Assembly: GCA_014155875.1 (NCBI GenBank)
Contig: JACEFZ010026849.1
Coordinates: 233,501-297,500 of the forward strand
Reading direction: 5' to 3'
Source of the DNA: Cepaea nemoralis
Taxonomy: Eukaryota > Mollusca > Gastropoda > Stylommatophora > Helicidae
Length of the DNA: 64,000 nucleotides
Part shown: positions 1 through 11,550 of the stretch, in pieces
How positions within the stretch are numbered: position 1 is the first letter of the stretch
Layout: the number at the start of each line of letters is the position of its first letter
Made by a program: the position numbers and the translations under genes
Notes under the pieces: model-generated
Seen by the model: only the letters and a program-made list of their open reading frames with translations
Databases searched by the model: none
Told to the model about the DNA's origin: nothing

Positions 1-2940
1 TCTTCGTGCTATCACATGTACTTGGTCAATATGTTTTCCTATTTGGTTATGTTTATAAGTTTGGCTTTATAACTTTAGTCAGCCTTTTAGTTGTGTTGGG
101 TACTATTTTTTCCTAGATTTTTATAAGTTTGGTCGAGATATTTCTGTATTTGGTCTAACTTTTTCCCCTTTGGCCGACAATTTTCCTACTTTTTATACGT
201 TGGGGCGAGCTATTTCTCTCTTTGAGTGATATTTTTCACATTTGGTTATCAAGGCTTCCTACTTTTCATAAGTTTGAATGATATATTTCATTACTTGTTC
301 AATATTATTCTTCTTTGACTATTACATTTTCCTAGTTGTTCAATAGCTTTCCCGTTTGAATAACAATTTTCCTACGTTTTATAAGTTTGGTTGAGCAATT
401 TCTGTATTTGGCCGACACTTTTCACATTTGGCTATCAGAATTTTCTTACTTGACCTATGTTTTTTCACTTTGGCTAACAAAGTTTCCTACTTTTCATAAG
501 TGTGGACAAGATATATCGTTACGTGGTCAATATTTTTTCTATTTGGCTAACAATATTTCCTATGTGGCCAAGATATTTTCCATTTGGTTAACATATGTTC
601 CTACTTTTCATAAGTTTGGGTGTTATATTTCTCTGTTTGGCCGATACCTTTTCATACTTGCTTAACAAAGTTTCGTACTTTTCCTAATTTTGTTGGGGGG
701 TATTTCGTTACGTAGTCAATATTTTCCCCATTTGACTAACAAATTTCCCTACTTTTCATAAGTGTGGACAAGATATATCGTTACGTGGTCAATATTTTTT
801 CTATTTGGCTAACAAATTTTCCTATTTGGCCAAGATATTTTCCATTTGGTTAACATATGTTCCTACTTTTTATAAATTTGGGTGATATATTTCTCTGTTT
901 GGCCGATACCTTTTCATACTTGCTTAACAAAGTTTCGTACTTTTCCTAAGTTTTTTGGGGGGTATTTCGTTACTTGGACAATCTTTTCCCCATTTGGCTA
1001 ACAAATTTTCCTACTTTTCATAAGTGTGGACAAGATATATCGTTACGTAGTCAATATTTTTTCTATTTGGCTAACAATATTTCCTATGTGGCCAAGATAT
1101 TTTCCATTTGGTTAACATATGTTCCTACATTTTATAAGTTTGGGTGATATATTTCTCTGTTTGGTTGATATCTTTTCATACTTGCTTAACAAAGTTTCGT
1201 ACTTTTCCTAAGTTTGTTGGGGGATATTTCGTTACTTGGACAATCTTTTCCCCATTTGGCTAACAAATTTTCCTACTTTTCATAAGTGTGGACAAGATAT
1301 ATCGTTATGTGGTCAATATTTTTTTTCTATTTGGCTAACAACTTTTATTATTTGGCCAAGATATTTTCCATTTGGTTAACATATGTTCCTACTTTTTATA
1401 AGTTTGGGTGATATATTTCTCTGTTTGGTCGATATCTTTTCATACTTGCTTAACAAAGTTTCGTACTTTTTCTAAGTTTGTTGGGGGATATTTCGTTACT
1501 TGGACAATCTTTTCCCCATTTGGCTAACAAATTTTCCTACTTTTCATAAGTGTGGACAAGATATATCGTTACGTGGTCAATATTTTTTCTATTTGGCTAA
1601 CAATATTTCCTATGTGGCCAAGATATTTTCCATTTGGTTAACATATGTTCTTACTTTTTATAAGTTTAGGTGATATATTTCTCTGTTTGGTCGATACCTT
1701 TTCATACTTGCTTAACAAAGTTTCGTACTTTTCCTAAGTTTGTTGGGGGTATTTCGTCACTTGGACAATATTTTCCCCATTTGGCTAACAAATTTTCCTA
1801 TTTGGCCAAGATATTTTGCATTTGATTAACATATGTTCCTACTTTTTATAAGTTTGGGTGCTATATTTCTCTGTTTGGGACGATACCTTTTCATACTTGT
1901 TTAACAAAGTTTCGTACTTTTCATAAGTTTGTTGGGGGGTATTTCGTTACTTGGTCAATCTTTTTCTCATTTGGCTAACAAATTTTCCTATTTGCCCAAG
2001 ATATTTTCCATTTGGTTAACACATGTTCCTACTTTTTATAAGTTTAGGTGATATATTTCTCTGTTTGGACGATACCTTTTCATACTTGCTTAACAAAGTT
2101 TCGTACTTTTCCTAAGTTTGGTTTGGGTATTTCGTTACTTGGTCAATCTTTTTTTCTCATTTGGCTAACAAATTTTCCTATTTGGCCAAGATATTTTCTC
2201 TGTGGTTAACATATGTTCCTACTTTTTATAAGTTTGGGTGATATATTTCTCTACTTGGTCGATACCTTTTCATACTTGCTTAACAAAGTTTCGTACTTTT
2301 CCTAAGTTTGTTGGGGGATATTTCGTTACTTGGACAATATTTTCCCCCTTTGGCTAACAAATTTTCCTATTTGCCCAAGATATTTTCCATTTGGTTAACA
2401 TATGTTCCTACTTTTTATAAGTTTAGGTGATATATTTCTCTGTTTGGACGATACCTTTTCATACTTGCTTAACAAAGTTTCGTACTTTTCATAAGTTTGG
2501 TTGGGGAATTTCGTTACTTGGTCAATATTTTTTCTCCTTTGGCTAACAAATTTTCCTATTTGGCCAAGGTATTTTCCCTTTGGTTAAAATATGTTCCTAC
2601 TTTTTATAAGTTTGGGTGATATATTTCTCCGTTTGGTCGATACATTTTCATACTTGCTTACCAAAGTTTCGTACTTTTCATAAGTTTGGTTGGGTATTTC
2701 GTTACTTGGTCAATCTTTTTTCTCATTTGACTAACAAATTTCCCTACTTTTCATAAGTGTGGACAAGATTATATCGTTACGTGGTCAATATTTTTTTCTA
2801 TTTGGCTAACAATTTTCCTATTTGGCTAAGATATTTTCCATTTGGTTAACATATGTTCCTACTTTTTATAAGTTTGGGTGATATATTTCTGTATTTGACC
2901 AATAATTTTAATATTTTGTGTAACATATTTTCTTATTTGA
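1..2940. repeat. AT-rich satellite with 262-bp and ~189-bp unit forms
   Basis: The landmark word GATATATTTCTCTGTTTG (with small variants) occurs at about 884, 1146, 1410 and 1672, spaced 262-264 bp. It then occurs at 1860, 2050, 2240, 2429 and 2618, spaced 188-190 bp, and again at 2880, 262 bp on. The short form lacks a block of about 73 bp around TGTGGACAAGATATATCG, which is seen at 501, 763, 1025, 1287, 1551 and 2758. Each unit is itself built of degenerate 25-30 bp submonomers (TTTGGCTAACAA, TTTTCCTACTTTT.ATAAGT). The first ~480 bases are more degenerate. A 92-residue reading frame at 387-665 is only translated repeat. Confidence 0.93.
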
Positions 2941-3659
2941 CGGTTGAAGTGGTACATAGAAGGTGTACTTTTGTCTGGTTGTGAAGTGTGGCACTGAGCA
3001 GGTACACTGAAAAAAAAACATATATTGGTCTTGGAAATGGCTTTCTGGAGAAAGATGTAAAGATACTATGGGCACATAGAAAAGGAAATGAAAGTGTGGA
3101 TGTCTAATTTGATACGTGAATAACGTCGCTGGTTATGACGGCGGACATGTGACCTGTCATGTTACGTGCATTGCCTAAGGTTGAATCGGGGTAGTTTGTT
3201 GTGTTGATGCCCGGGTGTCCCTTTGGTGTAACCGGATAACACTAGGACTACACGGTTATAGAAAAAGAGAGAGAAGGGGGTGACCATTTTACCCTTTGGA
3301 TGCAGTGTTGATGATGCAGTGTATTCACTCCTATACACAGTGATCATCATACGTTAGGTTCCCTGACTCGACAACCGATAGGACACCCTTTTTCTATAGT
3401 TTCCCTCTTAACCACGTGTCTCAGATGTCCCATTACCCCTGTGACCGGATGTGACACCATATTTGACCAGTTTTAGTGAATGAGACGTAGTTTGGTTGTA
3501 GCAATTACCCATGTGTGATAGGGTGCGACGCCATCTTTGACCATATGTAACTATTATCCATGTGTGTCGACTGTACCACTAGGCGCTATTGATCAATACA
3601 AAATCAGTGCTCGAGGCGATTCTGTCAGGGAAATTGCCGCTAGTAAGGACATTACTTTC
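2941..3659. other. Unique sequence, no gene seen
   Basis: Single-copy sequence between two satellite blocks. I see no coding region, RNA gene or mobile-element end. The only open frame is a 62-residue one on the minus strand (3162-3350) with no recognisable domain. Confidence 0.6.
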
Positions 3660-5050
3660 TGAACTTAGCAGTCGGCATAACGTCTTGATCATTTCATCGA
3701 TCACTTAACCATCATCATGTCACTACACATACCATAACCCTACAATTTAAGTGATCCTTCGACCACTTGATCACTACTTCACCAGTACTTGACCACTATT
3801 TGACTATGTCCTTACTTATTTTACCATCACCGTTTCACTACACGTACCATACCCTATAATTTAAGTGGTCATTCGACTACTTGACCCACTATTTGAGCAC
3901 CACTTGACCAACTCTTGATCATCACCATGTCACTATACCTACTTTCACCGACAATTTAAGTAGTCACCTCGACCATTTACCACTACTTGGCCACTACTTG
4001 AGCACGTCATCGATCACTTTAACCAACACAGGTTCACTACACGTACTTTCCCTTACAATTTAAGTGGTCACTCGACCATTTGACCAGTACTTGCCCGCTA
4101 CTTGATCACTACTTGACAACGTCACTACTTAATTTATCCATCTCTGTTTCACTACACGTACCATACCCTACAATTTTTTCACTTGAGCGGTTGACCACTA
4201 TTTGAGCACCACTTTGACCAACTCTTGATCATCACCATGTCACTATACCTACTTTCACCGACAATTTAAGTAGTCACTCGACCATTTACCACTACTTGGC
4301 CACTACTTGAGCACGTCATCGATCACTTTAACCAACACAGGTTCACTACACGTACTTTCCCTTACAATTTAAGTGGTCACTCGACCATTTGACCAGTACT
4401 TGCCCGCTACTTGATCACTACTTGACAACGTCACTACTTAATTTATCCATCTCTGTTTCACTACACGTACCATACCCTACAATTTTCTCACTTGAGCGGT
4501 TGACCACTGGTTGAGCACTACTTGACCACTGCTTGACCCCGTTGTCGACCCTTTTACCATCACCGTTTCAATATACGTACTTTTCTCTACCTTTTAAGTG
4601 TTCATTCGACCACTTGACCACTGGTTGACCGCTACTTGACCATGTCATCGATCACTTTAACCACTACCATAATCTTAGGGACATCGTCCTCTACAATTTA
4701 AGTGGTCACTCGACCACTTGACCACTACTTGACCATTGGTTGACCACTACTTGACCACTAATTTACCACCCTTTAATCATCACCATATCATTATAACCAC
4801 TTTTCCCTTAAATTTCCTCACTTGACCACTACTTGGCCACTACTTGACCACTGCTTGACCACTAATTTACCATCCTGTAATCATCACCATATCATTACAA
4901 TCACTTTTCCCTAAAATTTCCTTACTTGACTACTTGACCACTGCTTGACCACTAATTTACCACCCTTTAAGCATCACCATATCATTACAATCACTTTTCC
5001 CTAAAATTTTCCTTACTTGACCACCACTTGACCACTGCTTGACCACTAAT
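3660..5050. repeat. Minisatellite built on an 11-bp TTGACCACTAC word
   Basis: The word TTGACCACTAC and close variants recur throughout, often directly abutting in steps of 11 bp (for example 4710-4760 and 4835-4865). They sit within 90-110 bp units that also contain CATCACCATATCATTACAAT and TTTCCCTAAAATTTCC. A longer period is visible too: the block starting GACCAACTCTTGATCATCACC near 3906 is repeated almost exactly near 4216, about 310 bp on. No open frame of note. Confidence 0.9.
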
Positions 5051-5595
5051 ACCTGGTACCCACCCCTTACCGCCGAATGATACTACACTATATCCATTAC
5101 AATCAGCGCTCTTTAGCTTTCAAGGTTTCATTTGTAACACGTGTTATGTTAGTGAATAAGTCACTACGACCCTCTACATAGCACTACTAGCCGCTACCCA
5201 CCCCTTAATAAATTTAAGTAACCCGCTAAAATCATTAAAATCGGCCATTTTTACTTTTTAAGGTTTTCATTTGTACCTCTTATGATGATAGTGTATAGGC
5301 AGCTACGACACTCTAAAAATCACTAATAGCCGCTACCCACCCCTGACCAATGAATTTCACTAAGCTATACCCGCTAAAAATCAATATTATCGGCCATTTT
5401 TACTTTTTAAGGTTTTCATTTGTAACCTGTGTGATGATAGTGTATAAGCAACTACGACACTCTACAAAGCACTAATAGCCGCTACCCATCCCTCACCAAC
5501 GAAGTTCACTAGCTATACCCGCTAAGATCAATAATATCGACCCTCTTTACATTTTAAGGTTTCATTTGCAACCCTGTGATGATAGTGTTTAAAAC
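5051..5595. repeat. Tandem repeat, unit ~138-149 bp, four copies
   Basis: The motif AGCCGCTACCCA(C/T)CCCT recurs at 5189, 5328 and 5477, with a diverged first copy near 5051. Each copy is followed by TATACCCGCTAAAATCA-like and AAGGTTTTCATTTGTAAC-like segments and by TGATGATAGTGT. The family differs from the TTGACC repeat to its left but abuts it directly. Confidence 0.85.
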
Positions 5596-6044
5596 CCGAG
5601 CCGCCTAGTCTCACCCCACGCGCCCACCCCTCGCCACCACCCCGCACCCCGTCGTTATTTATTTTTATTTTTTTATTTTATTTTTTAATAATTAATTAAA
5701 ATTTTTATACACCCACTCAATAGTTATCTGCCCTTAGAAACATAAAATCTTAGAATTATCGCCCTTAAGATAGACCTAGATATCACCCCGTACCCCACCC
5801 AACGACATGACCGAGGGGGAGTGAAAATCAGCCGAGGTCAAGGTCAATCCTCCACAATCCTCCAAATGCTACCCGAATCCTACATTGTATACTACTCAGG
5901 TCCTGTCATGGTGTTCCCGTGTCATTTATCTATATCTCTAAGCCTCTTCTCTTTAAGTGTCTCTATATTTCCCAAAATTTCTTCTGCATGCATGGTTATA
6001 ACATTCCAGGTACCACCCCTGGAAATTTTGCCAGGTGAAAGAAG
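5596..6044. other. C-rich then A/T-rich intergenic DNA, no gene seen
   Basis: A short C-rich stretch (5605-5655) is followed by an A/T-only tract (about 5655-5715) and mixed sequence. An open frame of 92 residues from 5821 to 6099 (+) has no recognisable domain and lacks support as a gene. Confidence 0.5.
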
Positions 6045-6115
6045 AGCGGCTGTCCGAGTGACCAAGAACGCTTGGTTCTCCTTCGGAGACCAGGGTTAGA
6101 ATCTCGGTAAGGTGT
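6045..6115 (+). repeat. tRNA-Ser/Leu-like SINE head (possible)
   Basis: The order CTGTCCGAGTGACCAAG (A-box-like) then GGGTTAGAATCTCGGT (B-box-like) about 45 bp later resembles the two internal RNA polymerase III promoter boxes of a serine or leucine tRNA. The B box deviates from GGTTCGANTC, so this is more likely a decayed SINE head than a tRNA gene. Confidence 0.35.
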
Positions 6116-6270
6116 GGATTTTATTCTGTCGGAGGCAAAAAGAAAATCATAACCTGCACAGTTCGTGGCAACTGCACTAGCCAGGCGGCCTTAATTCCTC
6201 AGGCTCAAGACCCCCTTGTCCTACACTGCAAGGTACTATAGGCAATAGATGACCTTTTTTTACAGAAAGA

Positions 6271-6465
6271 AGCAGAAAGATGATAAGTGACTGGATAGAA
6301 GATGAAAGAAGATAAGTGCCCGGGTAGAAAATGAAAGAAGGTAAGTGACTGGATAGAATATGAAAGAAGATAAGTGACCGGATAGAAGATGAAAGATGGT
6401 AAGTGACCGGATAGAAGATGAAAGTAGGTAAGTAGACAGAAGATGAAAGAAGGAAAATGGCCGAT
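6271..6465. repeat. 29-bp minisatellite, ~7 copies
   Basis: Unit is close to GATAAGTGACCGGATAGAAG followed by ATGAAAGAA, with a period of 29 bp. Most copies contain (G/A)TAAGTGAC, so several carry the GTAAGT word typical of a 5' splice site. The minus-strand open frames across it (6177-6470, 6260-6520) are translations of the repeat. Confidence 0.9.
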
Positions 6466-7924
6466 CCCAACTCCTTTCGGCTGTTTCCATACTACTTCTA
6501 GAAGAGGAGTTTCCTGTCATCCTGATGAGCTGAATTGTTTTTCCTGTGCTCGAACACCTGTTCTTGATTAACCTCGGTGTTTCAGCTAAGGTGTGTGTAT
6601 TGCAGGAATAGTTTTCAATGGAAACTATAGATCCTGAAACTACATTACTAAATTAACTCTAAGAGAGGAAGAGGATACCAGAACTACAGAGGCTAAAAGA
6701 GAGAAAGTGACAGAAAGACCGACAGATAAACAGAAAGACTTTCGCCAAACACGATAAGTTAATAACCTTGCACTGAGAAGACTAATCATAACAGTTGTTC
6801 TGAAGGAAATTAACTCTTAATTCTGAATCAATATGTAGAAGACAGGTTGTGGTTAATTTCTTGTGTTCTTGCATATTTCTAACAAACAAAATCTCTTTTC
6901 CACCTCGTTGAGTCTCTGCGAGGCTTTTATTTTCTCGATACGTCATTGTACCTATTACATATACATGTAGATCCCGTTATTCAGAGGTACACGGGGATAG
7001 AGGACGCTGTGCTTCCACCATCACATCACATTGGCTGGAGACTGTGGAGTTAAGCTGAGTGAAGAACCGATATCACAGCACTCAGGACATTCACATGCGC
7101 GCTCAGTTCTCATCTTCAACAGTCAGCGAAGAGACGCAATACTAAATGTACCAGTTACATTCTGATTTTGTGTCCGTTGGGTCTATCTTCGGTGTGTTGA
7201 GTGTCGGCCAGATCTTTAGGTCACTCACTGTCCCATCCGTACCACAATCTCTAGGCTATGACAACTATCTGTTCTTCCACGTGATCCCAAAGGTCCGGAC
7301 CACGCCTGCCTTAGCATGCATCAGTACGAACCAACGGTTCAGATTCAGTAAATTTGTCCGCCTGAATGGCCACAGAGGTGTAATCGGTTGGCGGAATTGG
7401 AGGTAGAACAACTGGTTAAACTTTATGCCCACAGAGGCCGCGATTCTGTGAATACTGAGAGCAATCTGGGGGATCCCCAGCAAGTGTTAGGGGATACGTC
7501 GTAGCTGAGCAGAATTGATTCTACATATGGTCACCGCTGGGTCACTAAAGGCACGCATGAGAGGTCCAACGGGAGAAGTCAAAGCTTTCCTCTATAATAC
7601 TTAATATTTGACAGGATCAGTATCCACGATGGATATTTAATCAACTACCAAGTGACATCATAACGTGAATTGTGTTGCACTGCGTCCTCAAGCCCGTGGC
7701 TCAGTACGTCCGACTTGACAAGCAGTTTTCGGTTTTGTTTTCTCCTAGATTTTGACCGTACTCGGTCTACCTACAAGGCAGCAGGTTTGCATCTCTCTTC
7801 GTCTGTTTCCCATCCCCGGACGTTTCCGACATGGGTGACCCTACCAACCGCTGAGATACCATCGGCATAACTCTTGAGGTCATTGTAACACGCTAACCCC
7901 TCTACCACTGTAAGGATGAGTTAG
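6466..7924. other. No gene seen
   Basis: Mixed-composition sequence. Short open frames (60-86 residues at 7146-7406, 7265-7483 and 7670-7870) have no recognisable domains and overlap one another on both strands. I see no mobile-element termini. Confidence 0.5.
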
Positions 7925-8100
7925 TTAGTTTGTATATCCTTTACAGGACGTAGCAGTCAACTCCAGCAAGGTTTGTGATTCCTGGACAAGTTTACGTTCA
8001 ATAGTTTGTCATTGTTTTCCGAACGATCGGTACTCATACCATTGTATGAATACCAACGAACTGCATTCGTAACCCCTTTGCCAGAGCCGATTGAGGCACA
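7925..8100 (-). mobile_element. SINE-1 fragment (tRNA-like head, RTE-like tail)
   Basis: Shares TATCCTTTACAGGACGT, then GTCAACNCCAGCA, then CAAGTTTACGTTCA.TAGTTT and CATTG.TTTCCGAACGA with copies at 19407, 26991, 29888, 40433, 46229, 50111 and 60693. In the minus orientation it reads toward a 3' tail at the low-coordinate end. The head is shortened here, and the copy abuts a SINE-2 body. Confidence 0.75.
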
Positions 8101-8200
8101 ACGTAAATTACAAGTGTCTCCGAAGTCGGAGTGGGTTCGCCTGATGGCGAGGGACACTGGTTTTACGGAAAGCTAACCGACACGCAAAAATCTGTTCAGT
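8100..8200 (+). mobile_element. SINE-2 body fragment
   Basis: Contains TTACAAGTGTCTCCGAAGTC and GGTTCGCCTGATGGCGAGGG, the body shared with SINE-2 copies at 9836, 11400, 12065, 13625 and 15015. The tRNA-like head is missing and replaced by the adjoining SINE-1 fragment. Confidence 0.75.
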
Positions 8201-9025
8201 GCACTCCTTAGTGTTAGCACGTGTATGGACTATGCTAGAGTTGAAAACGAGTGATCGCCATAAAAAAACACACACCAGCTGTAATTACCAAGTGACTCCA
8301 TGCTATATTCGTCCTGTGGTAACAAAAGCGCAATCGGTGCAAAATGTGCTTGTCTCTAAATGTCCATATAGGACCCATCAACTTACGCACCACAAGCTGT
8401 TATGTAATATATGCAAATGTAAATTACATCAGTTTATACATGGGTAGCCCAGTGTTCTCAGCCTTCACTGAATGATGAAAACAATCGATATAATCTGGCA
8501 TGCACGCAGTTCAGCTAGCCCTAAACAAATAGTTAACCGACATGTCATATGTTTGCTATCTTTTATTTCCAGCGCCGACGCGACAGAAGACCGAACTACT
8601 GCCATATAGTTCCGCATACAATCAATACCCGTATAAGGAGCAAAATGGATTCCCGGGCCTCCATATACGTCGCGTGTGTTATAAATGTGGGCGATATACT
8701 AAGGAATTCAAGTTATTGTGGTGTGTCGCCTTAACGACTGCACCAAAACAACCGGTTATGACGTACAGCAGTGGCTAGGGGAGTTATAACGTACATCTTT
8801 GTGAATTGGGTCCCGATTGTTATCTACCTGTACTATCCACCCCGTTATTATGTTGTGCAAACATGCTGGATGTCTCGAAAGTCGGGCGAGATATCGACTG
8901 CCTATAATACCCCTGTCAGTAATCAACAGGACGTCCATAAAGTCGTGTAGAATTAAACGTTCACATCTCCAGACTTCGGAAGCGGAATGGTTTAGCTTTT
9001 AATATTAGAAAACCCACCCACAAAA
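8201..9025. other. No gene seen
   Basis: Open frames of 60-82 residues occur on both strands (8199-8447, 8542-8778, 8756-8938, 8817-9002), none with a recognisable domain. No mobile-element ends were recognised. Confidence 0.5.
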
Positions 9026-9262
9026 GGCCGGCTCTGTAGCGAAGGAGTGACGGACGCAATTCGTAATCCCACATACTGCGTTCGAAACACAGCTGTGTGC
9101 GATTTGGCAGAAGACTGTCTTGCGTTGGTTTTAATAAACATGGTATGAGTGCCGGTCGTTCAGAAAGCAATGGCAAACTACTGAATGTAAACTTGCCAAG
9201 AGATCACACACAGCCAAAAAATTCTGGGTTTGGTTGCGACTTCCTGTAAAGGACATGCAACT
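9026..9262 (+). mobile_element. SINE-1, near full length
   Basis: The head GCCGGCTCTGTAGCGAAGGA carries an A-box-like TGTAGCGAAGG, and GCGTTCGAAACAC about 50 bp later is B-box-like. The 3' part has AAAGCAATGGCAAACTACTG, AACTTGCCAAGAGATCA and CCTGTAAAGGACATGCAAC. That GGCAAAC.ACT...TTGCCAAGA layout is known from SINEs mobilised by RTE/BovB-type LINEs. Orientation is opposite to the 7925 copy. Confidence 0.75.
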
Positions 9263-9597
9263 AATTTTTTTAACCCGCAAAGGATTATGCATGGCCCGTG
9301 TTATCTGGTATACACACGTTTGAGACTAAATTAACAGACAGAAGAAGACATATATAATAAAGGAGTTGTTAGATAGCGAACGTTTGATAAATGCATTTTT
9401 CCTGCCCACCCTAATATTCCAGGCTCAAATCAGGGCTCAACCCCTACTCAGAGCGTGGCATTTTCGTAACCAAACAGCACATGAATGGACCAGTTTTGTA
9501 CAACAGATATCAGAAACTTGACTGTGAAGTACTGAGAATACCTGATAACAGTGTAACAAGGAAATCCTTTTTCTGGAACCCTCAGTGCAAATGAAAT
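9263..9597. other. No gene seen
   Basis: Unremarkable sequence. The 75-residue minus-strand frame at 9437-9664 runs through the poly-G tract as a proline run and is not credible. Confidence 0.5.
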
Positions 9598-9623
9598 GGG
9601 GGGGGGGGGGGGGGGGGGGGGGG
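9598..9623 (+). repeat. 26-G homopolymer
   Basis: An uninterrupted run of 26 G on the plus strand. It could fold as a G-quadruplex in single-stranded form, and its assembled length is likely unreliable. Confidence 0.95.
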
Positions 9624-9690
9624 CGCTTAAAGAAAAGATGCTGGAAAAAGAGAATTAGAGACAAAGGTGAGTCATATGGGGAAGATATGG

Positions 9691-9960
9691 AGAGAGGTCA
9701 GCATGGTCGAATGGATAACCGCGCTAGTTCTTAAACATCCGGTGTGCTGATGCTGAGGTAGGGGATTCAACCCTTACACCGGTCAGTTGGACTACAATGT
9801 TGATTTCTTGCCCATGATGCGGGGATGTAAAATACAAGTACCTCTGATGGCGAGGGACACTGGTAAGATAGAAAGCTCATCCATACGCAACATTTACTCC
9901 AGTACTACTAGAAGTAGTGTGTATTGGCTACGCTCCTCTATATAGCTCTGTTCATGACAC
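9691..9960 (+). mobile_element. SINE-2, tRNA-Ser/Leu-like head
   Basis: The head has GGTCAGCATGGTCGAATGG (A box TGGTCGAATGG). About 60 bp later comes GGGGATTCAACCC (B box), the wide spacing expected of a type II tRNA with a long variable arm. The body follows: CAGTTGGACTACAATGTTGA, ACAAGTACCTCTGATGGCGA, then GAAAGCTCATCCATACGCAA. The boxes would drive RNA polymerase III transcription. Confidence 0.8.
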
Positions 9961-10149
9961 TATGGGACTCGCACCACGAGCCCAACGTGCCACGGCGACA
10001 TGGAAACAATGGCTACTCTGGAACAGAATACAGAGCTCATGGAAGCCATAAAAAATACACGAGTCAAATATTTTAGCCACTGTGAACAGACATTAACCAT
10101 AAAACCTATAATGAAGTGTAAAGTCAAAGGCAGGCGAGCAAGAAGTAGA

Positions 10150-10400
10150 TAACGATAAGTCGCTTAAACGTCGACAGGGTTGACTTCATTGCACCGGGTT
10201 TTTTAATCCCATATGACTCAAGTCCTCTTTCCGCAGCGCGGAAAGCGTCGCACAAAGAACGAACTCCGTAGCTCCAGCGACGACGCTCGGGAGTCTCAGA
10301 AAAAAATGCATTCGTGAGCCGAAAGACGCGGCCCGGAATCGAACCCACAACCTTCGGAGCCGGAGTCAGACGACTTGACCACTTTTGCCATTGAGTATGA
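10150..10400 (-). mobile_element. SINE-3, tRNA-like head (unit 1)
   Basis: Reading the minus strand from about 10400, TGGCAAAAGTGGTCAAGTCG is an A-box-like segment and GTGGGTTCGATTCCGG holds a perfect GGTTCGATTCC B box. The body follows with a GCGCGGAAAG/CTTTCCGCGC hairpin. I rejected a functional tRNA because the T-arm stem does not pair (see rejected list). Confidence 0.6.
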
Positions 10401-10659
10401 TAAAATGGGGTTAAGAACATTAAGAGATAGAATACCACCAGTCTGCTAGAGTGTATGCGCAATACAAGAGACAGAAAGTGTTGCCGATCCAATACAGCCA
10501 ACCTTGATTGTGATGGCGGCACTTGACTGATTGGCTGTATGTCTAACAATGGTTATACTTAATATGTCCACATCTGTTGCTGCAGTTTGCGAACAAAGAT
10601 ATGTTAAGAATACTGTGTGAAAAGAATACTGTGTGAAGTGTCCTATCACATTTTGTTGA

Positions 10660-11065
10660 GAAAAATAGTGCAGGGGAAAAGAGGCGAGGGAAAAGTGTGG
10701 TGGACAGAAGACCAGAGGGAAAGCGTGCTGGAAAGAAGACAAGGGGGGAAAGCGTAGAGGGGGAGAAGAGGGGAGAGAAAATGTTACAGCCAGGAAGATT
10801 TAGAGAAAGCATGCTTATGAAAATGGGGAAAAAGTGAGGGCGGAAAAAAGTGAGGGCGGAAAGAGTTCAGGGAAAGGACACTGAAGGAAAGACGCGAGGA
10901 AAAACGTATGTGAAGGAAGTTCGAGCAAAGCGTGCTGGAAGGAAGAGGAAAGGGAAAGCGTTCTGTGGAAAGGGGCACGAGAAGGCTTGCTGGAGGGAAG
11001 AGGCGAGGAAAAAGACGTTTGAAGGGGAAAGAGACGACGGAAAGTGCGCTGGCGAGGAAGGGTAT
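10660..11065 (+). repeat. Polypurine minisatellite (unit 1)
   Basis: About 400 bp in which the plus strand is overwhelmingly A/G, built of degenerate 28-31 bp units around GGAAAGCGTGCTGGAAGGAA and GAAGAGGCGAGGAAAA. The opposite strand reads as a low-complexity Phe/Pro/Ser/Leu-rich frame that I do not consider a gene. Confidence 0.8.
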
Positions 11066-11260
11066 AGGGACATAATGCATTTGGAAAACACTGTTTATGT
11101 GAGTGGAACGCCTGAAGGAGATGAACTGCAAAACGCCTGTTTGAGTGCACAGTGATGACAAGGGCCGGAAAATCTCGGTGACTCTTTACTGTCGACCTCT
11201 GATACGGACATGGCACTGGATGACGATGGTACTAATTATTCTGCGAATGATGACCACGAT

Positions 11261-11550
11261 GGTAGGTCAAGCATGGCCGAATGGATAAGAACGCATGTTC
11301 TTAAACATTTGGTGTGTTGATGCCGAGGTAAGGGGTTCAACCCCTACACAGGACAGTGGACTAAAATGTGACCTATCGTCCTTGACTTGGGACGTAATTA
11401 CAAGTACCTCTGAAGTCGGAGTGGATTCGCCTGACGACGAGGGACACTGTTAATAAGGAAACCAATCCACACAAAATGTGTCCCGCACTAACGAGAAGAA
11501 GTGTGTATGGACTACGCTTGCGTTCAAAGCGGGGAGCGCAAACATTAAAC
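11261..11550 (+). mobile_element. SINE-2 copy (unit 1, 3' part)
   Basis: Has the head AGCATGGCCGAATGGATAAG (A box TGGCCGAATGG), then GGGGTTCAACCCC (B box), then the body words ACAAGTACCTCTGAAGTCGG and GGATTCGCCTGA. Several single-base deletions are seen relative to the unit 2 copy at 13481. Confidence 0.8.

Noticed and set aside
387..665. 92-residue open frame in the left satellite
   Set aside because: Translated repeat units; the frame is not kept in neighbouring units.
6271..6465. Regular 29-bp repeats resembling a CRISPR array
   Set aside because: The repeats abut with no unique spacers and the context is eukaryotic.
10320..10395. Possible tRNA gene on the minus strand (A box TGGCAAAAGTGG, B box GGTTCGATTCC)
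   Set aside because: The T-arm stem (GTGGG against CCGGG) does not pair and no good acceptor stem is visible. It continues into a repeated body, so I call it a SINE head.
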